From an uncultured Paracoccaceae bacterium (GTDB lineage: Bacteria > Pseudomonadota > Alphaproteobacteria > Rhodobacterales > Rhodobacteraceae), in NCBI GenBank assembly GCA_947503935.1, contig CANNFR010000008.1, positions 277,339 through 341,338 on the forward strand: a stretch of DNA of 64,000 bases, read 5' to 3'. Positions 16,687 through 25,334 of the stretch are shown piece by piece. Positions within the stretch are counted from its first letter, which is position 1. The number at the start of each line of letters is the position of its first letter. The notes beneath the pieces are model-generated. The model saw only the letters and a list, made by a program, of their open reading frames with translations, was not told the origin of the DNA and made no database searches. The position numbers and the translations under genes are program-made.

Positions 16687-17223
16687 TCAGGCCGTAAGCG
16701 CCTTGGCCAGCCGTGGCAGCTTGGCGCGTTTTAGAAGCGGGCGGAGGGGCTGCGGCTGACCCGAGAGACGTTCAGCCTGGGCTCGGACGTCTTCGGCGAC
16801 GCGGGCCAGGATGGCCGGATGATCAGCCCAAAGCGCGCGCAGCAGAGCATCGGGATGTTCGGCCCGCAGGCCCAGATCGGCCATGGCACGGGCTGGAAAA
16901 TCGCGCAGGTTCAGCGTGACGATGACCTCCGCTCCGGCGGCCCGTGCGGTGGCCGCGACATGGGCATCGTCCGGGTCGGGCAGGATCAGGCCAGCGCCCT
17001 CGTTCCCCGGCACTTCGGCCTCGGGCCATCTGGCGCGGAGCACCGCGATCTCGCCCCGGGCGATGTCTGCTTGGTCGGGAAGATTGCGCGCCACCGCGCG
17101 CGCCCATTCCTCCAGCACCCGGGCCGACCAGAGCGGGGTGATAAGCCCGGCCTCGGCCACGCCCATAAGAACCTCACGCAGCACGGTCGGATAGAGGACA
17201 CAGGCATCGAGAAACGCGCGCAT
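16687..17223 (-). CDS. PIN-domain protein (RSP_2648-like)
   Basis: 178-residue protein with a PIN-type nuclease fold: N-terminal FLDACVLYP with the first acidic ligand, a middle [11 protein letters not shown] with clustered acids, and VTLNLRDFP near residue 120. It is longer than VapC toxins (about 130 residues) and no antitoxin gene accompanies it. The ATG overlaps the stop of the RlmI-type gene by one base (TGATG), so the two are translationally coupled. A housekeeping RNase role linked to RNA modification is a guess. Confidence 0.78.
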   Translation of the reverse strand: MRAFLDACVLYPTVLREVLMGVAEAGLITPLWSARVLEEWARAVARNLPDQADIARGEIAVLRARWPEAEVPGNEGAGLILPDPDDAHVAATARAAGAEVIVTLNLRDFPARAMADLGLRAEHPDALLRALWADHPAILARVAEDVRAQAERLSGQPQPLRPLLKRAKLPRLAKALTA

Positions 17224-18419
17224 CAAAGCAGCCTGAAGAACAGGGCCTTGAGGTATCCCGATTCCGCCAGCGCGGGATGCTGCGGATGATCCGGCCCCGC
17301 GAACCCGGTATGCAAAAGCTGCGCCTGTCGCCCGGCCCGCCCGATCCCGCGGATCGAGGCCTGACGGAACTTCGCCAGGTCGGCGGCATGGCTGCAGGAA
17401 CAAAGCCCCAGATATCCGCCGGGCGCGACCAGAGGGGCCGCCAGCCTCGCGACCTTCTCGTAGGCGCGCAAACCCGCTTCCAAGGCTGGCTTTGCCGGCG
17501 CGAATGCGGGCGGATCGCAGATCACCACATCGAACTCCGCGCCTTCGGCCCCGAGGGCGGTCAGGACGTCGAACGCATCCCCGCGCCGCGCCTCGAACCG
17601 ATCGGCCGCACCCATCGCCTTGGCGCCCTCGGCCGCAAGGTCCAAAGACGCCGCCGAGCCATCGACCGCCAGCACATGCTTGGCCCCCGCGGCCAGGCCC
17701 GCCAGCCCGAAGCCGCCCACATGGCTGAACACGTCCAGCATCCGTGCATCCCGCACCAAGCGGGCGGCAAAGGCGTGGTTCTCGCGCTGATCGAGGAACA
17801 GACCAGTCTTCTGGCCGCCGAGAAGATCGGCCATATAGGTGGCCCCGTTCATGGCAACAGGGACCGGGCCGGTCACCGCGCCGTGCATAACCGTGGTCTC
17901 TTCAGCCAGCCCCTCAAGCCCGCGCGCCCGGCTGGTACCGTTCTTGACCACGGCCGACACACCTGTCACCGCGATCAAAGCCGCGACGATATCCGCCACC
18001 ATCCGCTCGGCCCAGGCGGCGTTGGGCTGCACCACCGCGACATCGCCGAACCGGTCGATCACCACGCCGGGCAAGCCATCGGCCTCGGCATGGATCAGGC
18101 GATAGACCGGATCGGGATAGAGCCACGCGCGCAGATCCAGCGCCTGCTGCATCCGGGCCCGCAGCCAGTCCGGCCCGATCCGGGCTGTGACATCGCGGTC
18201 CAGCATTCGCGCGAAGATCTTGGAGGCCGGGTTCACTGCCACCAGGCCCAGAGACCGCCGCTCAGTATCTTGCAGAATGGCAATGCTGCCCGGCGGGATG
18301 GCACGGGTGCGCCGATCGGTCACCACCTCATTGTCATAGACCCACGGATGCCCGTGCCGGAGGCGGCGCGCATCCGCGTTGGGCTTGAGGCGCACAATGG
18401 GGTAATCTTCCAAAACCAT
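17223..18419 (-). CDS. Class I SAM-dependent rRNA methyltransferase, RlmI type
   Basis: 398-residue protein with an N-terminal PUA domain ([14 protein letters not shown] near residue 20), a central strand-rich region, and a C-terminal Rossmann methyltransferase domain: [20 protein letters not shown] for SAM binding and the [13 protein letters not shown] catalytic motif. This matches the YccW/RlmI group, which makes 5-methylcytosine in 23S rRNA (C1962 in E. coli). It is transcribed divergently from edd and coupled to the PIN gene. Confidence 0.88.
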   Translation of the reverse strand: MVLEDYPIVRLKPNADARRLRHGHPWVYDNEVVTDRRTRAIPPGSIAILQDTERRSLGLVAVNPASKIFARMLDRDVTARIGPDWLRARMQQALDLRAWLYPDPVYRLIHAEADGLPGVVIDRFGDVAVVQPNAAWAERMVADIVAALIAVTGVSAVVKNGTSRARGLEGLAEETTVMHGAVTGPVPVAMNGATYMADLLGGQKTGLFLDQRENHAFAARLVRDARMLDVFSHVGGFGLAGLAAGAKHVLAVDGSAASLDLAAEGAKAMGAADRFEARRGDAFDVLTALGAEGAEFDVVICDPPAFAPAKPALEAGLRAYEKVARLAAPLVAPGGYLGLCSCSHAADLAKFRQASIRGIGRAGRQAQLLHTGFAGPDHPQHPALAESGYLKALFFRLL

Positions 18420-18490
18420 GGGCGTCGCCTTAGCGCGTTCCCTTGCCGACCGAAAGACCCGGCGCTTCGCTTGGTGGAGGCTGCCGGCTT

Positions 18491-18502
18491 GTTAGCGCTA
18501 AC
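18491..18502. promoter_or_regulatory. Perfect palindrome in the edd promoter region
   Basis: GTTAGCGCTAAC at 18491-18502 is a perfect 12-base palindrome 46 bases before the edd start. Its AGCGCT core matches the core of the two palindromes in the agl control region at 56902 and 57064, typical of LacI-family operators. It probably controls edd; the regulator is not identified. Confidence 0.55.
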
Positions 18503-18548
18503 CACACCTGCTAAATCAAACCAACCGAAACCCGAAGGATCATCCGCA

Positions 18549-20354
18549 ATGCCCCTCAACCCGACAGTCGAAATGGTCACCGAGCGTATCGTCGCCCGCA
18601 GCCGGGACACTCGGGGGACCTATCTGGAACGGATCGCGGCAACGGCCGAGAAAGGTACCAAGCGCGCGCATTTAAGCTGCGGCAACCAGGCCCATGCCTA
18701 TGCCGCGATGGGCGACGACAAGGCCGATCTGGCCGATGGCACGGCGCCGAACCTGGGGATCGTGACCGCCTATAACGACATGCTTTCGGCCCATCAGCCG
18801 TTTGAGCGCTATCCCGACCTGATCCGCGCTGCCGCCCGCAAGGCCGGCGGCACCGCTCAGGTGGCAGGCGGCGTTCCGGCCATGTGCGACGGGGTGACCC
18901 AGGGCCAGACAGGGATGGAGCTGTCGCTGTTCTCGCGCGACGTGATCGCCCTGGCCGCGGGCGTGGCGCTGTCGCACAACACGTTTGACGCGGCGCTCTA
19001 CCTTGGGGTCTGCGACAAGATCGTCCCGGGCCTGATCATCGCCGCGGCCACGTTCGGCCATATCCCGGCGGTGTTCATCCCCGCAGGCCCCATGGTCAGC
19101 GGCCTGCCGAATGACGAAAAGGCCAAGGTCCGCCAGCAATTCGCCGCAGGCGAAGTGGGCCGCGACAAGCTGATGGCGGCCGAGATGGCCAGCTACCACG
19201 GCCCCGGCACCTGCACCTTCTACGGCACGGCCAATACCAACCAGATGCTGATGGAATTCATGGGGTTACACCTGCCCGGCGCCAGCTTCGTCAACCCCGG
19301 CACACCACTCCGCGAGGCGCTGACGACGGCAGGTGTTGAGCGTGCTCTACAGATCACCGCGCTTGGCAACGATTACCGCCCGGCGGCGGATATCCTGGAC
19401 GAACGCGCCTTCGTCAACGGCATCGTCGGGCTGATGGCCACGGGCGGGTCGACCAATCTGGTGATCCACCTGCCCGCCATGGCGCGCGCGGCGGGCGTGA
19501 TCCTCGATATCCAGGATTTCGCCGATCTGTCGGATGCGGTGCCGCAGATGGCCAAAGTCTATCCCAACGGTCTGGCGGATGTGAACCATTTCCACGCCGC
19601 GGGCGGGCTGGCCTATATGATCGGCGAGCTTCTGGAGGCAGGCCTTCTGCACCCCGACACCAAGACTGTCGCGGGCGACGGTTTGTCGCTTTACACCAAA
19701 GAGCCGAAGCTGAAAGACGGTCGCATCGACTGGGCCGACGGGCCCGCAGCCAGCCAGAACGACAAGATCCTGCGCCCGGCTTCGGACCCATTCCAGCCCA
19801 CCGGCGGGCTTAAGCAGCTTTTGGGCAATCTGGGCCATGGCGTCATGAAGGTCTCGGCCGTGGCACCCGAGCGCCACGTGATCGAAGCCCGTGCCCGCGT
19901 GTTCGACAGCCAGGAGGCCGTGAAGGCCGCATTCAAGGCGGGAGAATTCACCGAAGACACCGTCGTCGTTGTCCGCTTCCAGGGCCCCAAAGCCAACGGC
20001 ATGCCCGAACTGCACGCCCTGACGCCCACGCTTTCGGTCCTCCTAGATCGCGGGCTGAAGGTGGCGTTGGTCACCGATGGCCGGATGTCGGGCGCCAGTG
20101 GCAAGGTGCCCTCGGCCATCCATGTCTGCCCAGAGGCCGCCGATGGCGGCCCGCTGGCCAAATTGCGCGACGGCGATCTGGTGCGCGTCGATGCGGTGGC
20201 GGGGAAGATCGACGTGCTGGAAGACGATTTTGCCAGCCGCGCGCCCGTGATGCCGGACCTTTCGGCCAACAGCCACGGCCTTGGCCGTGAGATGTTCGAC
20301 GTCTTCCGGCAGAATGTGGGCCTGGCCAGCGCCGGTGCCGGCGTTGTGGTATAG
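18549..20354 (+). CDS. edd: Phosphogluconate dehydratase
   Basis: 601-residue IlvD/Edd-family dehydratase converting 6-phosphogluconate to 2-keto-3-deoxy-6-phosphogluconate. Visible landmarks include [64 protein letters not shown] and the C-terminal [17 protein letters not shown]; the cysteines in the first and third would bind the iron-sulfur cluster. Start at 18549 is supported by GAAGGA upstream. It is followed by eda after a 254-base repeat-bearing spacer, so the two Entner-Doudoroff genes may have separate promoters. Confidence 0.96.
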   Translation: MPLNPTVEMVTERIVARSRDTRGTYLERIAATAEKGTKRAHLSCGNQAHAYAAMGDDKADLADGTAPNLGIVTAYNDMLSAHQPFERYPDLIRAAARKAGGTAQVAGGVPAMCDGVTQGQTGMELSLFSRDVIALAAGVALSHNTFDAALYLGVCDKIVPGLIIAAATFGHIPAVFIPAGPMVSGLPNDEKAKVRQQFAAGEVGRDKLMAAEMASYHGPGTCTFYGTANTNQMLMEFMGLHLPGASFVNPGTPLREALTTAGVERALQITALGNDYRPAADILDERAFVNGIVGLMATGGSTNLVIHLPAMARAAGVILDIQDFADLSDAVPQMAKVYPNGLADVNHFHAAGGLAYMIGELLEAGLLHPDTKTVAGDGLSLYTKEPKLKDGRIDWADGPAASQNDKILRPASDPFQPTGGLKQLLGNLGHGVMKVSAVAPERHVIEARARVFDSQEAVKAAFKAGEFTEDTVVVVRFQGPKANGMPELHALTPTLSVLLDRGLKVALVTDGRMSGASGKVPSAIHVCPEAADGGPLAKLRDGDLVRVDAVAGKIDVLEDDFASRAPVMPDLSANSHGLGREMFDVFRQNVGLASAGAGVVV

Positions 20355-20381
20355 GCCATAAGTGCCGAAAAAGAACTCCTT

Positions 20382-20413
20382 GCCTCTGGCGGGGATATTT
20401 AGAAACAGGAAAG
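20382..20413. repeat. Intergenic inverted repeat, left copy
   Basis: 32-base element, core GGCGGGGATATTT, whose reverse complement recurs at 20539-20570 with 29 of 32 positions identical. It lies 27 bases after the edd stop. Such GGCGGGGATATTT elements recur between genes in Rhodobacteraceae as far as I recall; the number of genomic copies cannot be counted here. Confidence 0.75.
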
Positions 20414-20538
20414 TAACGGGCCGTTAAGGTTAATGCGGTTACGGAGATCATGCGGAACAGGCGGGGACGCCGATGTCCGCAACAGGAAAGCCCCCGGGGC
20501 CCCGCTGGTCGGTGGCTTCGGGGGTGAACCGCCTCCCG

Positions 20539-20570
20539 CTTTCCTGTTTTCAAATATCCCCGCCGGAGGC
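20539..20570. repeat. Intergenic inverted repeat, right copy
   Basis: 32-base element inverted relative to 20382-20413, ending 38 bases before the eda start. The ~125 bases between the copies carry further GC-rich hairpins (CCCCCGGGGCC near 20492) and no gene. The pair could fold into a long cruciform or RNA stem between edd and eda. Confidence 0.75.
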
Positions 20571-20608
20571 ATCCGACAGATGCCAAAACCTGCGACAGGA
20601 TAGATGAC

Positions 20609-21250
20609 ATGACCCCCCAGCAAGCCTCGCAACACACCGCCGAAATCTGCGCGCGCGCGCCTGTCATTCCGGTGCTCGTCATCGATGACGCCGCGCAGGC
20701 CGCGGGTCTGGCGAAAGCGCTGGTCGCCGGCGGATTGCCGGCCCTCGAGGTGACGTTGCGCACCCCGACAGCGCTTGACGCGATCCGGGCGATGGCACGG
20801 GTCGAAGGCGGGATCGTCGGCGCGGGCACCTTGCTGACGGCAGAGGATGTGAAGGCCGCCAAGGCTGCGGGCGCGCAGTTCGGCGTCTCGCCGGGGGCGA
20901 CCGATATTCTGCTGCAGGCCTGCGAAGACGAAGACCTGCCGCTTCTCCCCGGCGCGGCCACCGCGACCGAGGCGATGCGCCTGCTTGAACGCGGCTATAC
21001 CGCGCAGAAATTCTTTCCGGCCGAAGCGTCAGGCGGCGCCCAGGCGCTCAAAGCCATCGGCTCGCCGATCCCGCAGGTGCGGTTTTGCCCAACCGGCGGC
21101 GTCAGCCTACAGAACGCGGCCGATTACCTGTCGCTGTCCAATGTGATGTGCGTCGGCGGCTCATGGGTTGCCCCGAAGGCGATGGTCGAGGCAGGCGACT
21201 GGGCGGGGATCGAAAAGCTGGCCCGCGAGGCTGCCGGTCTGGCCCGCTGA
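20609..21250 (+). CDS. eda: 2-dehydro-3-deoxy-phosphogluconate aldolase
   Basis: 213-residue KDPG aldolase splitting KDPG into pyruvate and glyceraldehyde-3-phosphate. The Schiff-base lysine is Lys134 in YTAQKFFPAE, and Glu47 with Arg51 in ALEVTLRT complete the active site. RFCPTGGVS forms the phosphate-binding loop. Length is normal. It completes the Entner-Doudoroff pathway with edd upstream; the glucokinase at 59472 could feed it after glucose-6-phosphate oxidation encoded elsewhere. Confidence 0.96.
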   Translation: MTPQQASQHTAEICARAPVIPVLVIDDAAQAAGLAKALVAGGLPALEVTLRTPTALDAIRAMARVEGGIVGAGTLLTAEDVKAAKAAGAQFGVSPGATDILLQACEDEDLPLLPGAATATEAMRLLERGYTAQKFFPAEASGGAQALKAIGSPIPQVRFCPTGGVSLQNAADYLSLSNVMCVGGSWVAPKAMVEAGDWAGIEKLAREAAGLAR

Positions 21251-21287
21251 CCCCAAGCGCCACGGCCGCCACGGCCGGGGCCTCACC

Positions 21288-22025
21288 CTACCCCACGCTT
21301 GCCCGCAGAAGACGCGCCCGCGCGGGCGGGATCGCGCGGATCTCAAGCCCCGTGAACACATGCATCGTGCCGAGGTCGCGGTCGACCACCGCATGGTCGC
21401 TGACCCAACCGCCCATCACCAGATAGCTCCGCAGCAAAGGCGGCATGGCCAGCATGGCGCGCTTGAGGTCAGGCTGCCGCCGCCGCAGTTTCTGGGCAAA
21501 GCGAAACACCTCGGGCGCCTTGACCCGCGGCCACCAGCGCCGGGGCGCCAGATGCCGGGCCTTCAAAAGCGCGAAGGCGTCCAGATGCCCCTCGGCCTCG
21601 ACCCCACGAAAGGACGAGCAGCCAAAGAGCATCTCGACCCCCTCGCCATCCACATAGGACGTCATCGCGCCCCAGGCGACGCGCAGGATATCGGCATCAT
21701 GCCACTGAGGGTGGATGCAGAACCGCCCCATCTCAACCATCGGGCCGTCGAAGCGCTTCAGCGCCTCAAGCCCGTAATATTGCGCGGAATAGCAATCGGC
21801 GATCTCGGTCCCGTCGCGAAGCGGCAGCAGACGAAAGCAACAGACCAGCCCGCCCGAGGCCGCCTCCTCAACCAGCACATGCACACAGCGCGCGTCGAAA
21901 GCATCGGCGTCCAGCCCCTCACCGGCACCGACAAACGCCAGATACCGCAACCTTTGGGCCCGGGTCACATCGGCCTCGGTCTCGGCGACGCGGGCCCGAT
22001 AACGGCCTTTTGAAAGCGAAAGCAT
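21288..22025 (-). CDS. olsB: Ornithine N-alpha-acyltransferase-like GNAT protein (OlsB type)
   Basis: 245-residue acyltransferase of the OlsB family, which transfers a 3-hydroxyacyl chain from acyl carrier protein to L-ornithine, the first step of ornithine-lipid synthesis. Characteristic blocks are YSAQYYGLEAL, VEMGRFCIHPQWHDADILRVAW, MLFGCSSF and the terminal GGWVSDHAVVDRDLGTMHVFTGLE. The ATG at 22025 has GGGGAGG 9 bases upstream; an earlier ATG at 22043 lacks a site. The usual partner olsA is not directly downstream. Divergent from msrB. Confidence 0.85.
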   Translation of the reverse strand: MLSLSKGRYRARVAETEADVTRAQRLRYLAFVGAGEGLDADAFDARCVHVLVEEAASGGLVCCFRLLPLRDGTEIADCYSAQYYGLEALKRFDGPMVEMGRFCIHPQWHDADILRVAWGAMTSYVDGEGVEMLFGCSSFRGVEAEGHLDAFALLKARHLAPRRWWPRVKAPEVFRFAQKLRRRQPDLKRAMLAMPPLLRSYLVMGGWVSDHAVVDRDLGTMHVFTGLEIRAIPPARARLLRASVG

Positions 22026-22133
22026 CCGCACACGCCTCCCCATCTCTGGCCCGGCGGGCCTGGACGCCCTAGATATGCCGCGACCCTGACATACATACAA
22101 GATGTGACACCAGACAGACGGGAAGGCCGCAAG

Positions 22134-22532
22134 ATGATCGACAAGGTTGAGAAATCGGATGAGGAGTGGCGCGCCCAGCTCTCGGACCTGGCCTATAAGG
22201 TGATGCGCAAGCACGGCACCGAACGCGCGTTTACCCATGACGATTTTCCCAAAGACCCCGGCACCTTCCGCTGTGTGGGCTGTGGCGCGGCGCTGTTCGA
22301 TCAGGCGCACAAGTTCGAGTCAGGCACCGGCTGGCCGTCCTTCTGGCAGCCGCTTGATGCCGAGATGGTGGGCGAATCGCAAGACAACAGCTGGTTCATG
22401 CGCCGCACCGAAGTGCACTGCAACCGCTGCGAGGCGCATCTGGGCCACGTCTTTCCCGACGGCCCGCAACCGACAGGCCTGCGCTATTGCATCAACGGCG
22501 TCGCGCTGAATTTTGAGCCTGAGGACAGCTGA
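22134..22532 (+). CDS. msrB: Peptide-methionine (R)-S-oxide reductase
   Basis: 132-residue zinc-containing MsrB, which repairs methionine-R-sulfoxide in proteins. Zinc ligands are Cys47/Cys50 (CVGC) and Cys96/Cys99 (CNRC); the catalytic cysteine is Cys119 in RYCINGVAL. The GTGWPSFW and HLGHVFPDGP signatures are intact. Start at 22134 follows GGAAGG. The gene ends before a strong bidirectional terminator. Confidence 0.96.
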   Translation: MIDKVEKSDEEWRAQLSDLAYKVMRKHGTERAFTHDDFPKDPGTFRCVGCGAALFDQAHKFESGTGWPSFWQPLDAEMVGESQDNSWFMRRTEVHCNRCEAHLGHVFPDGPQPTGLRYCINGVALNFEPEDS

Positions 22533-22579
22533 CCGGCCTTCGCCCTGACCCAAAGGCGCATTTCACCCAAGATTTGAAA

Positions 22580-22626
22580 AACCAAAAAAGCGCGCCCGTC
22601 GTCCAGGCGCGCTTTTGGTTTTTTTC
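22580..22626. terminator. Bidirectional Rho-independent terminator
   Basis: Stem GCGCGCC (22590-22596) with GGCGCGC (22606-22612), extended by A-run and T-run arms (ACCAAAA with TTTTGGT) and ending in a run of seven T. It serves msrB on the plus strand and the SRPBCC gene on the minus strand. Confidence 0.88.
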
Positions 22627-22639
22627 TGACTGACGGCGG

Positions 22640-23161
22640 TCACGCGATGGCGGCGCGTGCCTCTATGGCCTTTTTGCTGGCGTCAGTCTTCGTCTTGCGC
22701 GGATGGGGCTTGCCGGTCTCAGCAAAGTGCTTCAACTCTTCGGTGGCCTCGCGCAGGACCTTGCCGAATTGCAACTTCATCATCGGGGCCACAAGAATAT
22801 TGAACGGAAAGGCAATTTCGGCGTTCAATTCCATCTCGACCTCGCTGATACCGCCCTTCGGCCGCACGGTCCACGCGTTGACGAGGCGTTTCATGAACCC
22901 TGGCATCCTATCGCCGGTGGCCGAATAGGCAATGTAGCGGCGCGCCTCGTCATAAGCCTCAATCGTCTCGGTAAACGGTCCGAGCGAGGTCTGGCAGACC
23001 CGCCCCGCCACCGGGGCTGCGGCCACTTTTTGGGGACCTGGCCGCGCCCCCGAGACATAGACGCTGGAGGCCCAATCATCCGCTTTCGTGTAGTTCGGCC
23101 CAAGGATGTCCCACACCCGATCGGGGGGCGCATCGATGGTCAGTGTTCTCTTGATCTTCAT
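22640..23161 (-). CDS. SRPBCC family protein
   Basis: 173-residue polyketide-cyclase-like SRPBCC protein: N-terminal IKRTLTIDAPPDRVWDIL, a central GPFTETIEAYDEARRYIAYSATG, and a C-terminal amphipathic helix MMKLQFGKVLREATEELKHF followed by a basic tail. It probably binds a small hydrophobic ligand; no enzymatic residues can be assigned. It lies 51 bases after the 4-oxalocrotonate-tautomerase-like gene and shares its promoter, divergent from a TetR regulator. Confidence 0.82.
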   Translation of the reverse strand: MKIKRTLTIDAPPDRVWDILGPNYTKADDWASSVYVSGARPGPQKVAAAPVAGRVCQTSLGPFTETIEAYDEARRYIAYSATGDRMPGFMKRLVNAWTVRPKGGISEVEMELNAEIAFPFNILVAPMMKLQFGKVLREATEELKHFAETGKPHPRKTKTDASKKAIEARAAIA

Positions 23162-23212
23162 CCTGCAACTCCTGTGTGAAGATCCGGCCGACGGTTGGTC
23201 GGCCGAACCGGA

Positions 23213-23410
23213 TCAGCCGACGACATTGCCGCCCATGGCGTAACCACCCTCGGCGGTCTCTTCGATATGGACGTTGATGTATTGCCGGATGTCGCCTTTG
23301 CCGCTGTCGCCTGCGACGGCGCTTAGCCCGTCGGTCAGCGTATTGACGATCTGGGCCTTTTCATCTTTCGACCATGCGGCCTTGGGGAGCGTGACGCGAA
23401 TTGTGGGCAT
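23213..23410 (-). CDS. 4-oxalocrotonate tautomerase family protein
   Basis: 65-residue tautomerase-superfamily protein with the catalytic N-terminal proline directly after Met (MPTIRVTLP) and the helix WSKDEKAQIVNTLTDGLSAV. These small enzymes keto-enol tautomerise or dehalogenate small acids. It is first in a two-gene unit with an SRPBCC gene and divergent from a TetR-family regulator whose gene starts about 100 bases away. Substrate unknown. Confidence 0.88.
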   Translation of the reverse strand: MPTIRVTLPKAAWSKDEKAQIVNTLTDGLSAVAGDSGKGDIRQYINVHIEETAEGGYAMGGNVVG

Positions 23411-23441
23411 GTTGATCTCCTGACTTTAGATGCGCGCTTTG

Positions 23442-23505
23442 CTTTTTGCATCGCACGATGTATATTACACGGGAAACCATATATTGCAACAGCTGATGCA
23501 AAAAG
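23442..23505. promoter_or_regulatory. Inverted repeat in the tautomerase/TetR divergent promoter
   Basis: CTTTTTGCATC (23442-23452) and GATGCAAAAAG (23495-23505) are a perfect 11-base inverted pair with arms 42 bases apart. The right arm ends 8 bases before the TetR start. Likely operator halves for the adjacent TetR-family protein controlling both transcripts. Confidence 0.55.
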
Positions 23506-23513
23506 AAGTCAAA

Positions 23514-24086
23514 ATGGCGAGACCCCGTAATTTCGACGAAGACGACGCGCTGAGAAAAATGGTGCAGGTGTTCTGGCGCCATGGCTTTGATGCCACCACC
23601 ACCCGGATGCTGGAGGAAGCAACCGGCATCGGCGTGCGCGGCATCGCCAATGTGTTCGGCGACAAGGAGGACATCTTCCTCAAAGTCCTCAACGTCTATA
23701 CCGAGATGGCACGCGGTATGATCGCACAGGTCTTCGACCCGCCCCGCCTGGAGGCCGCCCAGATGATGTTCCAGGGCCTTGCGCGCGAAACCGACGATCC
23801 CGAGGATGTGACGAATTGCGGTTGCCTGATGGTGAACACGGTGTTCGAGCTGGGGCGCGCCAGCCCGCGCATTCGGGCCGCGGTTGAGGAATATCGCGAG
23901 ATGTGGCGCGAGACCTTCCGGGCCGCCACCGAGGCCGATGGGGTCTCAGACCCCGAGGCGCGGGCAGAATATCTGCTAGGGATCCTCTGGGGCGCCCTCA
24001 GCCAGATCCGCCTGATGGGCAGCACCACCGCCGCGGCTCCGATGGCGCGCATCGCGGTCGAGACTATCGAAGGCTGGAAGGCCTGA
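23514..24086 (+). CDS. TetR/AcrR-family transcriptional regulator
   Basis: 190-residue repressor with an N-terminal helix-turn-helix (NFDEDDALRKMVQVFWRHGFDATTTRMLEEATGIGVRGIANVFGDKEDIF) and a C-terminal ligand domain with CGCLMVNTVFELG typical of the subgroup with a conserved GC-L motif. The start at MARPRNFDE (23514) is chosen by family alignment; no strong ribosome binding site is seen. Divergent from the tautomerase-SRPBCC unit, which it probably controls. Confidence 0.88.
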   Translation: MARPRNFDEDDALRKMVQVFWRHGFDATTTRMLEEATGIGVRGIANVFGDKEDIFLKVLNVYTEMARGMIAQVFDPPRLEAAQMMFQGLARETDDPEDVTNCGCLMVNTVFELGRASPRIRAAVEEYREMWRETFRAATEADGVSDPEARAEYLLGILWGALSQIRLMGSTTAAAPMARIAVETIEGWKA

Positions 24087-24228
24087 GGGCGTCAGGCGGA
24101 CACCCGATCATGGTCGCTGGTAACGGGTAGCAATACTGGCCTTAGAGACGGCAGAGGCGCTGGCTCACACCCCGGTGGTCTTGTTCATGACGTCGCAAAA
24201 GGGCCCGGTTCGCCCGCACAGATCACGA

Positions 24229-24684
24229 CTATTCGACGAACTGATCGGCCCGGATACGGCCCACATTGCCCAGAAGCTGGCGGATGAACGAGATGTTGCG
24301 GATCGAATTGTCGGTCACGCGCCGCGACAGCGCAATCACGCGGCCCCGCTCAAGCCCGAAACGTTCGATATTCTCGACCACGCCGTCCTCATCGAAGGTG
24401 ACAGCGACCACTTGCCGGTCAGCCTCATCGGGGGCGCTGAAGCCGCGCGTCTCCCAACGGCTGCGCACGTAGTAAAACCCGCTGCCATTCATCACGCCGC
24501 CCGCCGAGGGCGCGCCGATCGATTGCGCAACCGTCTCACGCGTATCGACGCCCACGGTGATCAGCGACAGGTCTTCATCACTTGGCACATAGCCATGATT
24601 GCGCACGATTGGCGAACAGGCCGTCAGTACAAGGACACACAGCGCCAGCATCACGCCCACGCGTCTTGTAAAAATACCGATCAT
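24229..24684 (-). CDS. bamE: Outer-membrane assembly lipoprotein BamE
   Basis: 151-residue SmpA/OmlA-domain lipoprotein of the BAM complex, which inserts beta-barrel proteins into the outer membrane. A lipobox (LTAC, Cys23) follows a hydrophobic signal sequence. The mature part has SLITVGVDTRETVAQSIGAPSAGGVMNGSGFYYV, the usual BamE fold core. It is divergent from the DUF177 gene, the arrangement common in Rhodobacteraceae. BamA is encoded at 32148-34493 in the same window. Confidence 0.9.
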   Translation of the reverse strand: MIGIFTRRVGVMLALCVLVLTACSPIVRNHGYVPSDEDLSLITVGVDTRETVAQSIGAPSAGGVMNGSGFYYVRSRWETRGFSAPDEADRQVVAVTFDEDGVVENIERFGLERGRVIALSRRVTDNSIRNISFIRQLLGNVGRIRADQFVE

Positions 24685-24794
24685 TCCGCCCTCTTGTCTT
24701 GCCGTCCGGCCCCTCGTATCCCGCTTAGAGATATTTGGCGCATCCTTCAAGGAAGGAACTCCATACCCTATACTGACCTTTTCGGGAGATGACG

Positions 24795-25334
24795 ATGCCC
24801 TCTGACCGCACACCCCGGCCCTTCCGCGCCAGTGATCTGGCCCGCCGCCAGCCGCTGGACTTCCAAGTTGAGCCAGACCAAGCCACTCGCGCCGCCCTGG
24901 CCGCCGATCTGGGGATCATCGAGGTCCGCAAGCTGCGCTTCCAGGGCAGCCTTGAACCCGAGGGCAAGCGCGATTGGCGCCTTGAGGGCACGCTTGGCGC
25001 AACCATCGTGCAGCCCTGCATCGTCTCCTTGGCCCCGGTCGTGACGCGCATCGATGACAAGGTGATACGCCATTACCTGGCCCATTGGGTTGAGCCCGAT
25101 CCGGGGACCGAGATCGAGATGCCCGACGATGAGACCATCGAACCCCTCGGGACCGAAATCGATCCCGCCCAAGTCATGGCCGAGGCGCTGGCCCTGGCCC
25201 TGCCGGATTATCCGCGCGCCGACGGGGCCGAGCTTGGCCAGGCCGCCTTTACCGAACCGGGCGCCACGCCGCTCAGCGATGCGGATGTGCATCCTTTTGC
25301 CGAACTGGCCAAGCTGAAAGGCAAAAGCCAATGA
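24795..25334 (+). CDS. YceD/DUF177 family protein
   Basis: 179-residue member of the DUF177 family, linked in other bacteria to 23S rRNA accumulation and usually placed before rpmF (ribosomal protein L32). A conserved segment VQPCIVSLAPVVTRID and the acidic stretch EIEMPDDETIEPLGTEIDPAQVMAEALALALPDYPR near the end are typical. Two ATGs are possible (24789, 24795); GGGAG at 24784-24788 is correctly spaced only for 24795. Unusually, rpmF does not follow here; the next gene is an unknown secreted protein overlapping by ATGA. Confidence 0.88.
   Translation: MPSDRTPRPFRASDLARRQPLDFQVEPDQATRAALAADLGIIEVRKLRFQGSLEPEGKRDWRLEGTLGATIVQPCIVSLAPVVTRIDDKVIRHYLAHWVEPDPGTEIEMPDDETIEPLGTEIDPAQVMAEALALALPDYPRADGAELGQAAFTEPGATPLSDADVHPFAELAKLKGKSQ

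Noticed and set aside
16687..17223. Toxin-antitoxin system from the PIN domain
   Set aside because: No small antitoxin gene is adjacent, the protein is longer than VapC, and it is coupled to an rRNA methyltransferase gene.
17277..18548. Long upstream extension of edd, on the opposite strand to the RlmI-type gene
   Set aside because: Only the part from 18549 matches Edd; the extension is the antisense of the methyltransferase gene, a common effect of high GC content.
24789..24794. Earlier ATG for the DUF177 gene
   Set aside because: The ribosome binding site abuts this ATG with no spacing, whereas the ATG at 24795 is spaced normally.
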